12,922 nt of DNA from Phycisphaerae bacterium (GCA_016935885.1 JAFGQA010000239.1:1-12922); one strand, 5' to 3'. Shown: positions 6,428 through 12,922, counted from the stretch's first letter. Program-made: numbers and translations. The notes: a model not told the origin generated them from the letters alone.

Positions 6428-6448
6428 TGCATCCAACCGTGAAGTGCT

Positions 6449-8092
6449 CTAGCCCGGACTCCCTTTCTCATCCATGCGTTTCTCATCCATCAGACGCCGG
6501 CACTTGGGGCACAACGTCCGCCCTGCGCTTTCCGCCTCTTCGAGCGACTCGAAGACCACCAGATTCGATGCGAAGATGCTGCGGCCGCACGCGCTTGTGG
6601 CCAGGTGAAAGATCCGGGGGTTGTTCTTGCTCGCGACAAACTTGACGCCCGCTTCGGGGTATACCTCGGGCCAGGGTCTTCGGAGATCCTCACTCGCGCC
6701 GACATCCGACGCCTGGGTATCCGACTCCTCCTCTGGAATCACAAGCTCCGAGCCGGCCGATCCCGCCGCGTCTTCATCCACGGCGGCGGGAGGCTGCGCG
6801 TCGGGCCGAGGAGTGGGTACGGTCACTCGTATGACCGCCGGTTGCACCGTCTTGTCTTCCCGCTTGAGCTCGTGGATGAACCACTGCACGGCACCTACAG
6901 CCACCATGAGCCCACCGATCAACCCGGCGAACACAGCTATCCAGGCGTGGCTCTTACGCCGCCGCGAGCGCTCGAATGGATCCTCGTCGGCACACTCTTG
7001 CAGGGCGTCGGCCAACAGGGCGGCCGACGGATAGCGATCTGACCGCTCGACCGCCAGGCAGTTCCTCAAGACCGCTGCCCCCTTTTGTGTCAGGCCTCTG
7101 ATCTCGCTCAGGTCCAGCGCCGGCGGGTGCTTGTGCAAAGCCATGAACTCGGCCTTCGAGTGCGCGTGCAACCAGGACCGTCCCGTCAGGGCATACAGCA
7201 TCACAAGCCCCATGCTGTAAATGTCACTTGCCGCCGTTGCCCCCTCACCGCGAGCGGTCTCCGGGGCGATCCAACCCAGCGAGCCAACCGTCTTTCCTCG
7301 CATCTTCTCGCTTGTCGCGTCCCGGGCAACGTCGGCGAGACCGAAATCCATCAGCTTCAGATGTCCGTGGGCGTCGAACATCATGTTGCCGGGCTTGATG
7401 TCCCGGTGAATGATCCCCAACCGGTGCGCCAGGGCCATCGCTCGGGCCGGCTGAGTCATCATCGCCCAAAGCTCACGTGGTGGAATCCGCCCGTAGCGAT
7501 CCACGTATTCCTTCAGCGTGCCGCCTTCCATGAGCTCCAAGGCCAGGAAGACCTGTCCCTGGTCCTCGGCCACCTCGAAGATGGACACGACGGATGGGTG
7601 TTGCAGTTTGGCGATCGCCCGGGCCTCCAGCAGAAACAGCTCTGCGTTCAGGAGGCCACCGTCACTGCTTCCTTCCCCTCGTCTATTAAGGATCTTCAGG
7701 GCTGCGTCGCGACGAAGGCTCTCGTCGTGGGCTCGCCACACCACCCCCATGCCCCCTTGCCCAAGTATGGACAAGACCCGATATCGCCCCAATGTCCGGC
7801 CCGCCCAGACCGTGTCAATCGCCGCAGATCTCGATCCCGAACTGCCCGGTGTCCGCAATTCATCCGGCAGGACGATGCTTCCAGAATCCGTACCCGGCCC
7901 TACGAGCCGGCCGGACTTGAAGTCCTCGGGACGGAGCTCCTCCGCACGCCACTTCTCGCGGCAATGACGGCACACCAGGTGGCGACCCAGCACGCGCGCG
8001 GAGACACGGTAGCCCTGCCCGCAGCGCGGGCACGCAACGCAAACGCGCTCCTCGCGTTGGGTTTTCCGATCCTGCCCCGGGCGTGGTTCCAT
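6449..8092 (-). CDS. Transmembrane Ser/Thr protein kinase with zinc-binding ends
   Basis: A 547-residue Hanks-type kinase. Residues 21-44 form a zinc ribbon (Cys21, 24, 41, 44; CPRCG and CRHC). The kinase domain (about 103-367) is complete: glycine loop GQGGMG (111-116), catalytic Lys133 in AALKIL, helix-C Glu156, HRDIKPGN (229-236, Asp231), DFG (249-251), APE (276-278) and Asp290. A membrane helix (about 383-405) is followed by a Pro/acid linker and a C-terminal domain with FVASKNNPRIFHL, Cys502, FESLEEAESAGR and CPKC (528-531). That domain resembles the Ada-type metal-binding module found in extracytoplasmic proteins. Signal reception outside and phosphorylation inside is the likely arrangement. 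The start is ATG 8092; no strong Shine-Dalgarno sequence is seen. It follows the zinc-ribbon gene across a 463-bp gap containing a MITE-like element. Substrates are unknown. Confidence 0.93.
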   Translation of the reverse strand: MEPRPGQDRKTQREERVCVACPRCGQGYRVSARVLGRHLVCRHCREKWRAEELRPEDFKSGRLVGPGTDSGSIVLPDELRTPGSSGSRSAAIDTVWAGRTLGRYRVLSILGQGGMGVVWRAHDESLRRDAALKILNRRGEGSSDGGLLNAELFLLEARAIAKLQHPSVVSIFEVAEDQGQVFLALELMEGGTLKEYVDRYGRIPPRELWAMMTQPARAMALAHRLGIIHRDIKPGNMMFDAHGHLKLMDFGLADVARDATSEKMRGKTVGSLGWIAPETARGEGATAASDIYSMGLVMLYALTGRSWLHAHSKAEFMALHKHPPALDLSEIRGLTQKGAAVLRNCLAVERSDRYPSAALLADALQECADEDPFERSRRRKSHAWIAVFAGLIGGLMVAVGAVQWFIHELKREDKTVQPAVIRVTVPTPRPDAQPPAAVDEDAAGSAGSELVIPEEESDTQASDVGASEDLRRPWPEVYPEAGVKFVASKNNPRIFHLATSACGRSIFASNLVVFESLEEAESAGRTLCPKCRRLMDEKRMDEKGSPG

Positions 8093-8131
8093 GATGACGC
8101 AGGTCCTGCTTCGGTCTTCCCTACCTAGTTA

Positions 8132-8158
8132 ATCATACACCGCTCCAACCGCAATCCA
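8132..8158 (-). promoter_or_regulatory. Candidate kinase promoter
   Basis: On the minus strand TATGAT (8132-8137) is one base off the -10 consensus. A weak -35 (TTGGAT) lies 16 bases upstream. Transcription would begin around 30 bases before the ATG at 8092. This would uncouple the kinase from der and the zinc-ribbon gene. The -35 match is poor. Confidence 0.3.
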
Positions 8159-8244
8159 AGACCTCAAAAGGGAATCTATCCACCGCCGGCGCTTCGGCGC
8201 AACTTGGAATGAGTGCTGTGGATTCTAGCGCGACCGCGCCACCT

Positions 8245-8396
8245 GGCTACCTAGTACCGCGTTTCACAGGAAACGCGACTACGATTGCTGGATTGCTCGA
8301 CCGAGAATCCCTTCTCGGTCCCGAAGCCGGTGCCGAGAAAGGATTCTCGGCAGAGCGTACAGTCGTTCTGTTCGTGAAACGCCGTACTAGGTTGCC
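8245..8396. mobile_element. MITE-like element with nested hairpins
   Basis: Terminal arms 8245-8267 and 8374-8396 are inverted repeats matching at 21 of 23 positions (ACCTAGTAC and GCGTTTCAC are exact). Inside are two perfect 9-bp hairpins. One is GACCGAGAA / TTCTCGGTC (8299-8320), the other TGCCGAGAA / TTCTCGGCA (8331-8352); they are near mirror images of each other. It carries no open frame of interest. The architecture fits a miniature inverted-repeat element mobilised by a transposase elsewhere, or a REP/BIME-like structured repeat. No clear target-site duplication is seen, and no second copy in this window. Confidence 0.6.
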
Positions 8397-8555
8397 CGGC
8401 GTCAACAGCAACCAGTCAAGCTCGGTGTGGCGTCCCACAGGGCCTGCGGACGGCCTGGCGTGTACTGATCGAGAGCGGTGGCACACCCCGCTGGCCCCCG
8501 AATCGCTGCCCTTGTGCCTCTAGCGTGTGTCTGTGAACGATGCAGCGCCGTGATT

Positions 8556-9158
8556 CTAAACCGCCCCCCTTTGCACCTCTGTCCGCAACTGCTTCAAGAA
8601 CCCCAACAATACCGGTCGTGGAAGTACCGGGAGCCCGTAGCCCGACAGGTCCTTCGTTACCATGTCGTCCAGCACGGCCAGTACATCTGATTGCTGCCGT
8701 CCCAGCCCGGTCGTCAGTTTTCGGGCCTCATCGAGCCGACCGCCCGCCATCGCCTCGACGTATTGCACCACCATACGATTCACCTCTCTCGGCGAGATCC
8801 TCGGCGGACCCTCCTTCGGCGGGATCCTTGGCAGCCCCTTCGCCTGGGCCGGCTTGCCAGGAATGCCTGGGCCGCTGTCTCTGCGAGGCCCCCCTCTGCG
8901 AGGCCCCATCTCCCCCGGTAAGGCTTGTTCGTGCAGCAACCGATACTGTAGATCCGCCGCCTCCTGGATCCCTCGCAGACGTCGCCGCTCCTCCTCCGGA
9001 TCCAACGGCGCCAACGGCAGTTCGCCGCTGTCCTCTTCCGCCGACACAGGAATGTAAACCTTCTGCCCGCAATGCGGACATTTGCCCCGCCGACCCGCCT
9101 TGTCCTTCGGCGCGGTGACTGCCTCGCCGCAATGCTCACAGTGAAACTCGATAGTCAT
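8556..9158 (-). CDS. Zinc-ribbon protein of unknown function
   Basis: A 200-residue protein with an N-terminal zinc ribbon (Cys7, Cys10, Cys27, Cys30; HCEHCG and KCPHCG). An acidic/Arg-rich helix follows (about 54-80), then a Pro/Gly/Arg-rich disordered linker (81-122) and a helical C-terminal domain (123-195) around MVVQYVEAMAGGRLDEARKL. The ribbon resembles those fused to planctomycete kinases and may bind nucleic acid or protein. The start is ATG 9158, because GGAGG lies eight bases upstream. A GTG three codons earlier would sit directly on that site. It lies 76 bp downstream of der on the same strand, so it is probably co-transcribed, which might suggest a ribosome- or RNA-related role (inference). 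No named family recognised. Confidence 0.75.
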   Translation of the reverse strand: MTIEFHCEHCGEAVTAPKDKAGRRGKCPHCGQKVYIPVSAEEDSGELPLAPLDPEEERRRLRGIQEAADLQYRLLHEQALPGEMGPRRGGPRRDSGPGIPGKPAQAKGLPRIPPKEGPPRISPREVNRMVVQYVEAMAGGRLDEARKLTTGLGRQQSDVLAVLDDMVTKDLSGYGLPVLPRPVLLGFLKQLRTEVQRGAV

Positions 9159-9196
9159 GAGCCCCACCTCCCCTGGGCCCGTGGCCTGATCGCGTC

Positions 9197-9220
9197 GAGA
9201 CGGCTGTCAGGCCGTCCTCG
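9197..9220 (-). other. Hairpin in the der to zinc-ribbon gap
   Basis: GACGGC (9199-9204) and GCCGTC (9211-9216) pair around a 6-nt loop; alternatively ACGGC/GCCGT is extended by CGAG (9197-9200) with CTCG (9217-9220) across a bulged C. It is downstream of the der stop and 39 bp ahead of the zinc-ribbon start, with no T-run. It could be an attenuator or processing site rather than a terminator. Confidence 0.35.
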
Positions 9221-9234
9221 GCCTCCCTCAAACC

Positions 9235-10596
9235 TCACCGGCCCCTTCCCCTCGCCCTTCGAGGAGAACTCTCTCCCTGCTGGGCTTTTCGGGCACGCCA
9301 TAACAATCGTAGCGGCACCTCCCTGAAAGGCAAAGACTCGCGAAGCCGCTTCTCAACGAAACGCCTGTACTGTTCACGCACGATCGCCGGATTGTTTACA
9401 AACAACGCGATCGTCGGCGGGCACACCGAGACCTGAGTCGCATAGTAGATCTTCGGCTGGGCCCCGTGTTTGGACGCCATCGGCTGTTGAGCGACCAGTG
9501 CCTCCTCGATCGCCCGGTTGAGCTGCCCCGTTGTCACGCGCAGCCGGGCCTGTTTGAACAGGCTCTGCGCCAAATCGATCGTCGATCGGATATTCCGCCC
9601 CTCCACAGCCGTGGTAAACGCCAGCGGTGCGTAGGCCGCCTGCGGCAGCGTCTTTGTCAGGTAATCGCCGTAATCTTCCGCATCGGCCCGGCCCTTGGCC
9701 AAGTCCCATTTGTTCACCACGATTACGCACGGCTTGTATTCATCCACTATTAGCCGGGTCAACTTCTTGTCGACCTCGCCGATCGGCTCCGTCGCATCGA
9801 TCATGAATAGCACGACGTCCGCCCGCCGGATGGAAGCGAGCGCCCGCGTGTAACCGTAGAACTCTATGCTCGTCTTTTGCTTCCGCCGCTTCCTCATGCC
9901 GGCGGTGTCGATCGCGAGAAACTCCCGCTCGTCTATCTCGAACCGCACGTCGATGGAATCCCGTGTCGTCCCCGGCACCTCGCTGACGATCACCCGCTCC
10001 TGCCCGGCCAGCGCGTTGATGAACGTGCTCTTCCCCACGTTCCGACGCCCAACCAGCGCCACCTTCATCACCGGGTTGGGCACGTCGGCACCCGCCTCGA
10101 TGCCCACTTGGGCCACGACGTATTCCATCAGCTCCCGACGCCGACGACCATGCAATGCCGACACACAAATGGGTTCCCCAAACCCCAGCGAGGCCCAGGC
10201 CCCGGCCTGTTCCTCCTGCCTGTCGGTATCCGCCTTGTTTGCCACCAGCTTCACTGGCGCCTCGACCGCGCGCAGTAGCCGGGCCACATCCTGATCCAGC
10301 GGCGTGATCTCCTCCTGCACGTCCACAACAAACAGGACCAGCGACGCCCCCGTGATCGCATACCCGATTTGTCCCTCGACGTGTTCCGTCAGGTCGTCGT
10401 GGTCCTCGATTCCGTATCCGCCCGTATCGATCAACTCGAAGTACCGGTCGTCCACTTCGCAGACGGCGCTGACTCGATCCCGTGTCACGCCAGGCGTCGA
10501 ATCGACGATGCTGACCCGCCGCCTCGCAAGCATGTTGAGGAGTGAACTCTTCCCCACATTCGGGCGGCCCACGATGGCGACAATCGGCAGTGACAT
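9235..10596 (-). CDS. der: Ribosome-assembly GTPase Der (EngA)
   Basis: A 453-residue tandem GTPase needed for maturation of the large ribosomal subunit. G domain 1 shows GRPNVGKS (10-17), PGVTRD (35-40), DTGG (57-60), NKAD (120-123) and SALHG (146-150). G domain 2 shows GRRNVGKS (183-190, Arg where Pro is usual), PGTTRD (208-213), DTAG (230-233) and NKWD (295-298). The last G5-like motif reads TTAVEG rather than the usual SAxxG. A KH-like C-terminal domain ends in FVEKRLRESLPFREVPLRL, followed by a basic tail. The length is normal for the family. The start ATG 10596 begins the canonical beta strand, but no Shine-Dalgarno sequence precedes it. A -10-like TAGAAT six bases upstream suggests a leaderless mRNA. 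It heads the minus-strand group with the zinc-ribbon gene. Confidence 0.97.
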   Translation of the reverse strand: MSLPIVAIVGRPNVGKSSLLNMLARRRVSIVDSTPGVTRDRVSAVCEVDDRYFELIDTGGYGIEDHDDLTEHVEGQIGYAITGASLVLFVVDVQEEITPLDQDVARLLRAVEAPVKLVANKADTDRQEEQAGAWASLGFGEPICVSALHGRRRRELMEYVVAQVGIEAGADVPNPVMKVALVGRRNVGKSTFINALAGQERVIVSEVPGTTRDSIDVRFEIDEREFLAIDTAGMRKRRKQKTSIEFYGYTRALASIRRADVVLFMIDATEPIGEVDKKLTRLIVDEYKPCVIVVNKWDLAKGRADAEDYGDYLTKTLPQAAYAPLAFTTAVEGRNIRSTIDLAQSLFKQARLRVTTGQLNRAIEEALVAQQPMASKHGAQPKIYYATQVSVCPPTIALFVNNPAIVREQYRRFVEKRLRESLPFREVPLRLLWRARKAQQGESSPRRARGRGR

Positions 10597-10602
10597 CCCG
10601 CA

Positions 10603-10631
10603 ATTCTACATGACGACGCCCCGCTTGCCGA
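10603..10631 (-). promoter_or_regulatory. Candidate promoter for a leaderless der mRNA
   Basis: TAGAAT (10603-10608) and TCGGCA (10626-10631) are spaced by 17 bases on the minus strand. The -10 ends six bases before the der ATG, so the predicted first base is at or next to the start codon. This agrees with the lack of a Shine-Dalgarno sequence. Confidence 0.4.
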
Positions 10632-10717
10632 GGACCCTCCAACCTTGCTAAGAACCGCTCAGGTCTCCCCCTGCGGGCGACAATCCCTGGTGCGAGGATC
10701 TCCCTGACTCGACAATC

Positions 10718-10765
10718 CGTGCGTGTTTAGCGTCTAAACGGGCTGGGACAGGCAACGAATGACAG
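10718..10765. repeat. Dispersed intergenic module, second copy of 147-194
   Basis: Same-orientation match to 147-194 with scattered substitutions and no gaps; it shares the run CGTGTT, then AGCGT and AACGAA. Within it GTTTAG and CTAAAC form a 6-bp hairpin (loop CGT) that is weaker in the other copy. Confidence 0.55.
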
Positions 10766-10784
10766 GGTGCGTGACAGTTCTGGC

Positions 10785-10855
10785 GGGTGCCACTGGCAGC
10801 TTGCCTGCCAGTGCGCATACCCGGTGCGCCCACCAGAGAGGCCGCACGGGCGGAC
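10785..10855 (-). repeat. 71-bp dispersed repeat, copy 3 (inverted)
   Basis: Its reverse complement aligns gap-free with 320-390 at roughly 80 percent identity. The hairpin at 10791-10813 (CACTGGCAG / CTGCCAGTG) is identical in stem to the one at 35-57. It lies between der and the surface-protein gene in a non-coding gap. Confidence 0.7.
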
Positions 10856-10880
10856 AAGCCGGCCGTGGCGCCCAGAATCG

Positions 10881-10939
10881 AAGATCGCCGGAAGTGTCAT
10901 GGACCCCGAACGACACGCCCCGTGGGGGTTGGGTCGTTC
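10881..10939. repeat. Composite of two shuffled repeat modules
   Basis: Positions 10881-10905 match the reverse complement of about 95-119 (CGCCGGAAGTGTCA, then GGACCCC). Positions 10908-10939 match the hairpin module at 186-216 in the same orientation (GAACGACACGCCCC, then GGGTCGTTC), followed by ATTA in both. The modules are joined here but separate in the left island. Confidence 0.55.
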
Positions 10940-10970
10940 ATTAGGCATCGCGCAGCAGTAACATGACCGG

Positions 10971-11010
10971 TTGCGCCACCTGGCTGGCTTGCCGGCTTGC
11001 CGTTTGGCGG
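10971..11010 (-). repeat. 40-bp dispersed repeat after surface-protein gene
   Basis: Second copy of the 6371-6410 repeat (35 of 40 positions). It begins 15 bp beyond the stop codon of the 11026-12922 gene. Its location relative to a minus-strand gene end matches the other copy, suggesting a 3'-UTR or transcript-end element. Confidence 0.65.
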
Positions 11011-11025
11011 CGGCAACATCAGCAT

Positions 11026-12922
11026 TCAGCCCCGCCTACGCCGACGCGCCTGGGTCTTCATCAACCACATACCCAGCAACATGAACGGGGCCATTCCGGC
11101 GCCGCCCACCCCACAAGCCCCGCAGGCCTTGGCGATGATGCAGTCCAGATCCTGGCCGTCGATCACGCCGTCGCCGTCGTTGTCGATGCCGTCGGCGCAA
11201 ATCCCGGGAGATCCCGGATATTCAGTCGGATCCTCGTCGTTGGGATCCGTGCCGTCTGCGACATACCCCGGCGGCTGCTCGACCGCCATCTTGCTCTCAT
11301 CGGGGTTTCCATATCCGTCCCCGTCGGCGTCACGGAACCATGTCTTGAGCACCGGGCTCGGATTCGGTGGCGCATCTTCGTCGGTCGCCCCGTCACAATC
11401 GTTGTCCTTGCCGTCGGCCACCTCAGACGCGCCCGGATTCACCGTGGCGTCGGTGTCGTCGCAGTCGGTGTTGTCGCTCACATAACCGGCAGGCCGATCG
11501 CATGCCTGGATGCTCTCGTCGGCGTTCCCAAAACCATCCCCATCGGCATCCGCGTACCACGTATCCCGCGCCACGACCGTCAGTGTGGTCGCCGCACTGC
11601 ACTGGCAACCGTTCGCGTCCGTCACGGTGACGCTATAGGGGCCGCTCGCCGTGGCTTCGATCGCTTGCGTCGTTGCGCCCGTGGACCACTCGTAGCCGCT
11701 GAAGCCCGCGCCAGCATCGAGCGTCGCCGTCTGGCCCTCGCAGATCTCCGTGCCCGGGTCCACCGTGATCATCTGCTCGGTCTTGTCGTACACCGTAACA
11801 TCGATGTCGCCGGCGCCCTGGCAGCCATGGGCGTCGGTCACGGTGACGCTGTATGTGCCGGTGACCGTCACGTCAATCGTTTGTGTTGACTCTCCGGTGG
11901 ACCATTCATAATCCGTGAAGCCCTCGCCGGCGTCCAATGTCACCGTCGTGTCCGCGCAGACCGCGGCAGCGGGACTCGCCGTAATAACCGGCGCGGGATC
12001 GTCATACAGCGTCACAACAATCTCGTCATTGCCGCGACAGTCATTGAAATCGGCCACCGTCACGGTGTACGTGCCGCTCGTTGTCACATCGATCATCTGC
12101 GTCGTCGCGCCGGTCGACCACAGGTAGCCGCCGAAGCCCGGCCCGGCATCCAGCGTTACCGTCGTGCCGTGGCAGACCGCTGCGGCGGGCATCGCGAATA
12201 TCCTCGGCCCGGGACAAGCGCAGACCATAATCTCGATGGAATCGTCGCCTCGACATCCGTGGGCGTCCGTCACCGTCACGCTGAACCAGCCCGTGGCCGT
12301 CGCGTCGATCGTCTGCGTCGTCTCACCGGTCGACCACAGGTAGGATGCGAAGCCATCGCCGGCGTCCAGCGTCACCGTCGTGCCACAGCAGACGCCCGCG
12401 CCGGGCTCAGCCGTGATCTCCGGGTCGGGATCGCTACACATCGTGATATCGATGTCGTCGGTGCCTTCGCAGCCATTCGCATCCGTCACCGTCACGCTGT
12501 ATGTCCCCGTCGTCGTCACTGCGATCGTCCGCGTCTCTTCGCCGGTCCCCCACAGATACGATGTGAAGCCCGCACCGGCGTCCAACGTTACAGTCGTGCC
12601 TTCGCAGACCGTCTCGCCTGGATCCGCCGTGATCGTCACCATCGGATTTGTGTTAACGGTAATGTTGATCTCGTCAGTGCCTTCGCAGCCATTCGCATCC
12701 GTCACCGTCACGCTGTATGTCCCCGCACTCGTCGCGTCGATCGCCTGGGTCGTCTCACCGGTCGACCACAGGTAGGATGCGAAGCCATCGCCGGCGTCCA
12801 GCGTTACCGTCGTGCCTTCGCAGACCGTCTCGCCAGGATCGGCCGTGATCGTCACCACCGGATTCGCGTTCACCGTGATGTAGATGTCGTCGGTGCCTTC
12901 GCAGCCGTTCGCATCCGTCGCC
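11026..12922 (-). CDS. Secreted Ig-like/MopE-repeat surface protein, 5' end outside window
   Basis: The visible 631 residues are the C-terminal part of a larger protein; the frame runs off the right edge. Six complete Ig-like repeats of about 72 residues follow a partial one. Each carries a Cys after an AxP segment, GTTVTLDAGxGF, YLWSTGxTTQ, GTYSVTVTDAxGC and a short beta strand; the two cysteines may form a disulfide. Two MopE/thrombospondin-3-like segments follow (about 11380-11575 and 11150-11360): WYADADGDGFG, NTDCDDTDATVNPGA, DNDCDGATDED and WFRDADGDGYG, DNDGDGVIDGQD. Their Asp ladders should bind calcium. The end has ACGACGVGGAG, a short hydrophobic stretch (APFMLLGMWLM) and RRRRR. This Cys, helix, Arg order resembles MYXO-CTERM-type sorting signals. 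It is probably exported, processed and displayed at the cell surface, perhaps for adhesion (inference). Confidence 0.88.
   Translation of the reverse strand, partial: ATDANGCEGTDDIYITVNANPVVTITADPGETVCEGTTVTLDAGDGFASYLWSTGETTQAIDATSAGTYSVTVTDANGCEGTDEINITVNTNPMVTITADPGETVCEGTTVTLDAGAGFTSYLWGTGEETRTIAVTTTGTYSVTVTDANGCEGTDDIDITMCSDPDPEITAEPGAGVCCGTTVTLDAGDGFASYLWSTGETTQTIDATATGWFSVTVTDAHGCRGDDSIEIMVCACPGPRIFAMPAAAVCHGTTVTLDAGPGFGGYLWSTGATTQMIDVTTSGTYTVTVADFNDCRGNDEIVVTLYDDPAPVITASPAAAVCADTTVTLDAGEGFTDYEWSTGESTQTIDVTVTGTYSVTVTDAHGCQGAGDIDVTVYDKTEQMITVDPGTEICEGQTATLDAGAGFSGYEWSTGATTQAIEATASGPYSVTVTDANGCQCSAATTLTVVARDTWYADADGDGFGNADESIQACDRPAGYVSDNTDCDDTDATVNPGASEVADGKDNDCDGATDEDAPPNPSPVLKTWFRDADGDGYGNPDESKMAVEQPPGYVADGTDPNDEDPTEYPGSPGICADGIDNDGDGVIDGQDLDCIIAKACGACGVGGAGMAPFMLLGMWLMKTQARRRRRG

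Larger units (their letters stand above)
5986..6442 (+). pseudogene. Frameshifted gene of unknown function
   Basis: ATG 5986 has a strong Shine-Dalgarno sequence (AAGGAG, 5973-5978), but its frame stops after 13 codons at 6027. A protein-like frame one base over runs to 6442 and has no good start of its own; AAGG directly abuts ATG 6047. Removing one G from the six-G run at 6009-6014 joins them as MTRLQKSKGALSFELSQAK, then the AMGQQDYSNDVVLLGGG segment onward. The body contains DLSTNPSTGWMYYDVPFDE; NPSTGW loosely resembles the NPTTG loop of chagasin-type peptidase inhibitors, but the rest does not fit well. The last roughly 25 residues are encoded by a dispersed repeat (6371-6410), so the 3' end is probably also displaced. 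A sequencing error in the G-run is possible. Confidence 0.5.
8093..8555. other. Gene-free spacer holding MITE-like element
   Basis: This 463-bp gap between the kinase and zinc-ribbon genes contains the element at 8245-8396 and a possible kinase promoter. The remainder (8397-8555) shows no gene or clear structure. Confidence 0.6.

Noticed and set aside
6047..6442. Chagasin (I42) peptidase inhibitor
   Set aside because: Only the NPSTGW loop resembles the family; the other conserved loops are not recognisable and the gene looks frameshifted.
7085..8128. 347-codon plus-strand frame
   Set aside because: It is antisense to the well-supported kinase gene and shows no domain or start signal.
9740..10642. 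300-codon minus-strand frame within der
   Set aside because: Overlaps der in another frame; Gly/Arg-rich shadow translation with no motifs.
10963..11889. 308-codon plus-strand frame
   Set aside because: Antisense to the Ig/MopE repeat protein, whose repeats and domain motifs are unmistakable on the minus strand.

Overview
The window looks like a GC-rich chromosomal segment of a planctomycete-type bacterium, perhaps a Phycisphaerae-like lineage. This rests on three protein types I associate with that phylum: a Ser/Thr kinase with an N-terminal CxxC zinc ribbon and a metal-binding tail, a small CxxC protein with a DPFSNIKEPEC-type core, and a zinc-ribbon protein with a helical C-terminus. Long structured intergenic stretches, and a surface protein with Ig-like and MopE-type repeats ending in a Cys/TM/Arg anchor, fit the same picture. 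No database was available, so the taxonomy is inference. I found no rRNA, tRNA, CRISPR array or transposase gene.

Layout. Positions 1-551 are a gene-free island of hairpins and dispersed repeats. Positions 552-3441 hold three minus-strand genes read parB, then a membrane-anchored HEAT-like protein, then a DedA-family protein. A perfect parS palindrome (3551-3566) lies 110 bp upstream of parB. No parA is nearby, although ParB keeps the N-terminal motif normally used to contact ParA. Positions 3442-4873 hold no confident intact gene, only parS, a weaker parS-like site and a possible Cys-rich gene remnant. Positions 4874-5589 carry two small plus-strand genes, a lipoprotein and a Cys-motif protein with an acidic tail. 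A probable frameshifted gene follows (5986-6442).

Positions 6449-10596 hold three minus-strand genes in the order der (ribosome-assembly GTPase), a zinc-ribbon protein, and a transmembrane Ser/Thr kinase. Between the last two lies a 152-bp MITE-like element built of nested hairpins (8245-8396). Positions 10597-11025 form a second repeat island that shares rearranged modules with positions 1-551. Positions 11026-12922 are the 3' part of a large secreted repeat protein whose start lies beyond the right edge.

Functionally the window mixes chromosome segregation (ParB/parS), ribosome biogenesis (Der), envelope functions (DedA, HEAT-like protein, lipoprotein, kinase) and a cell-surface protein. 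The strongest non-gene signals are the parS without an adjacent parA, the MITE-like element, and the two intergenic islands whose shared hairpin has base-pair-compensated differences.
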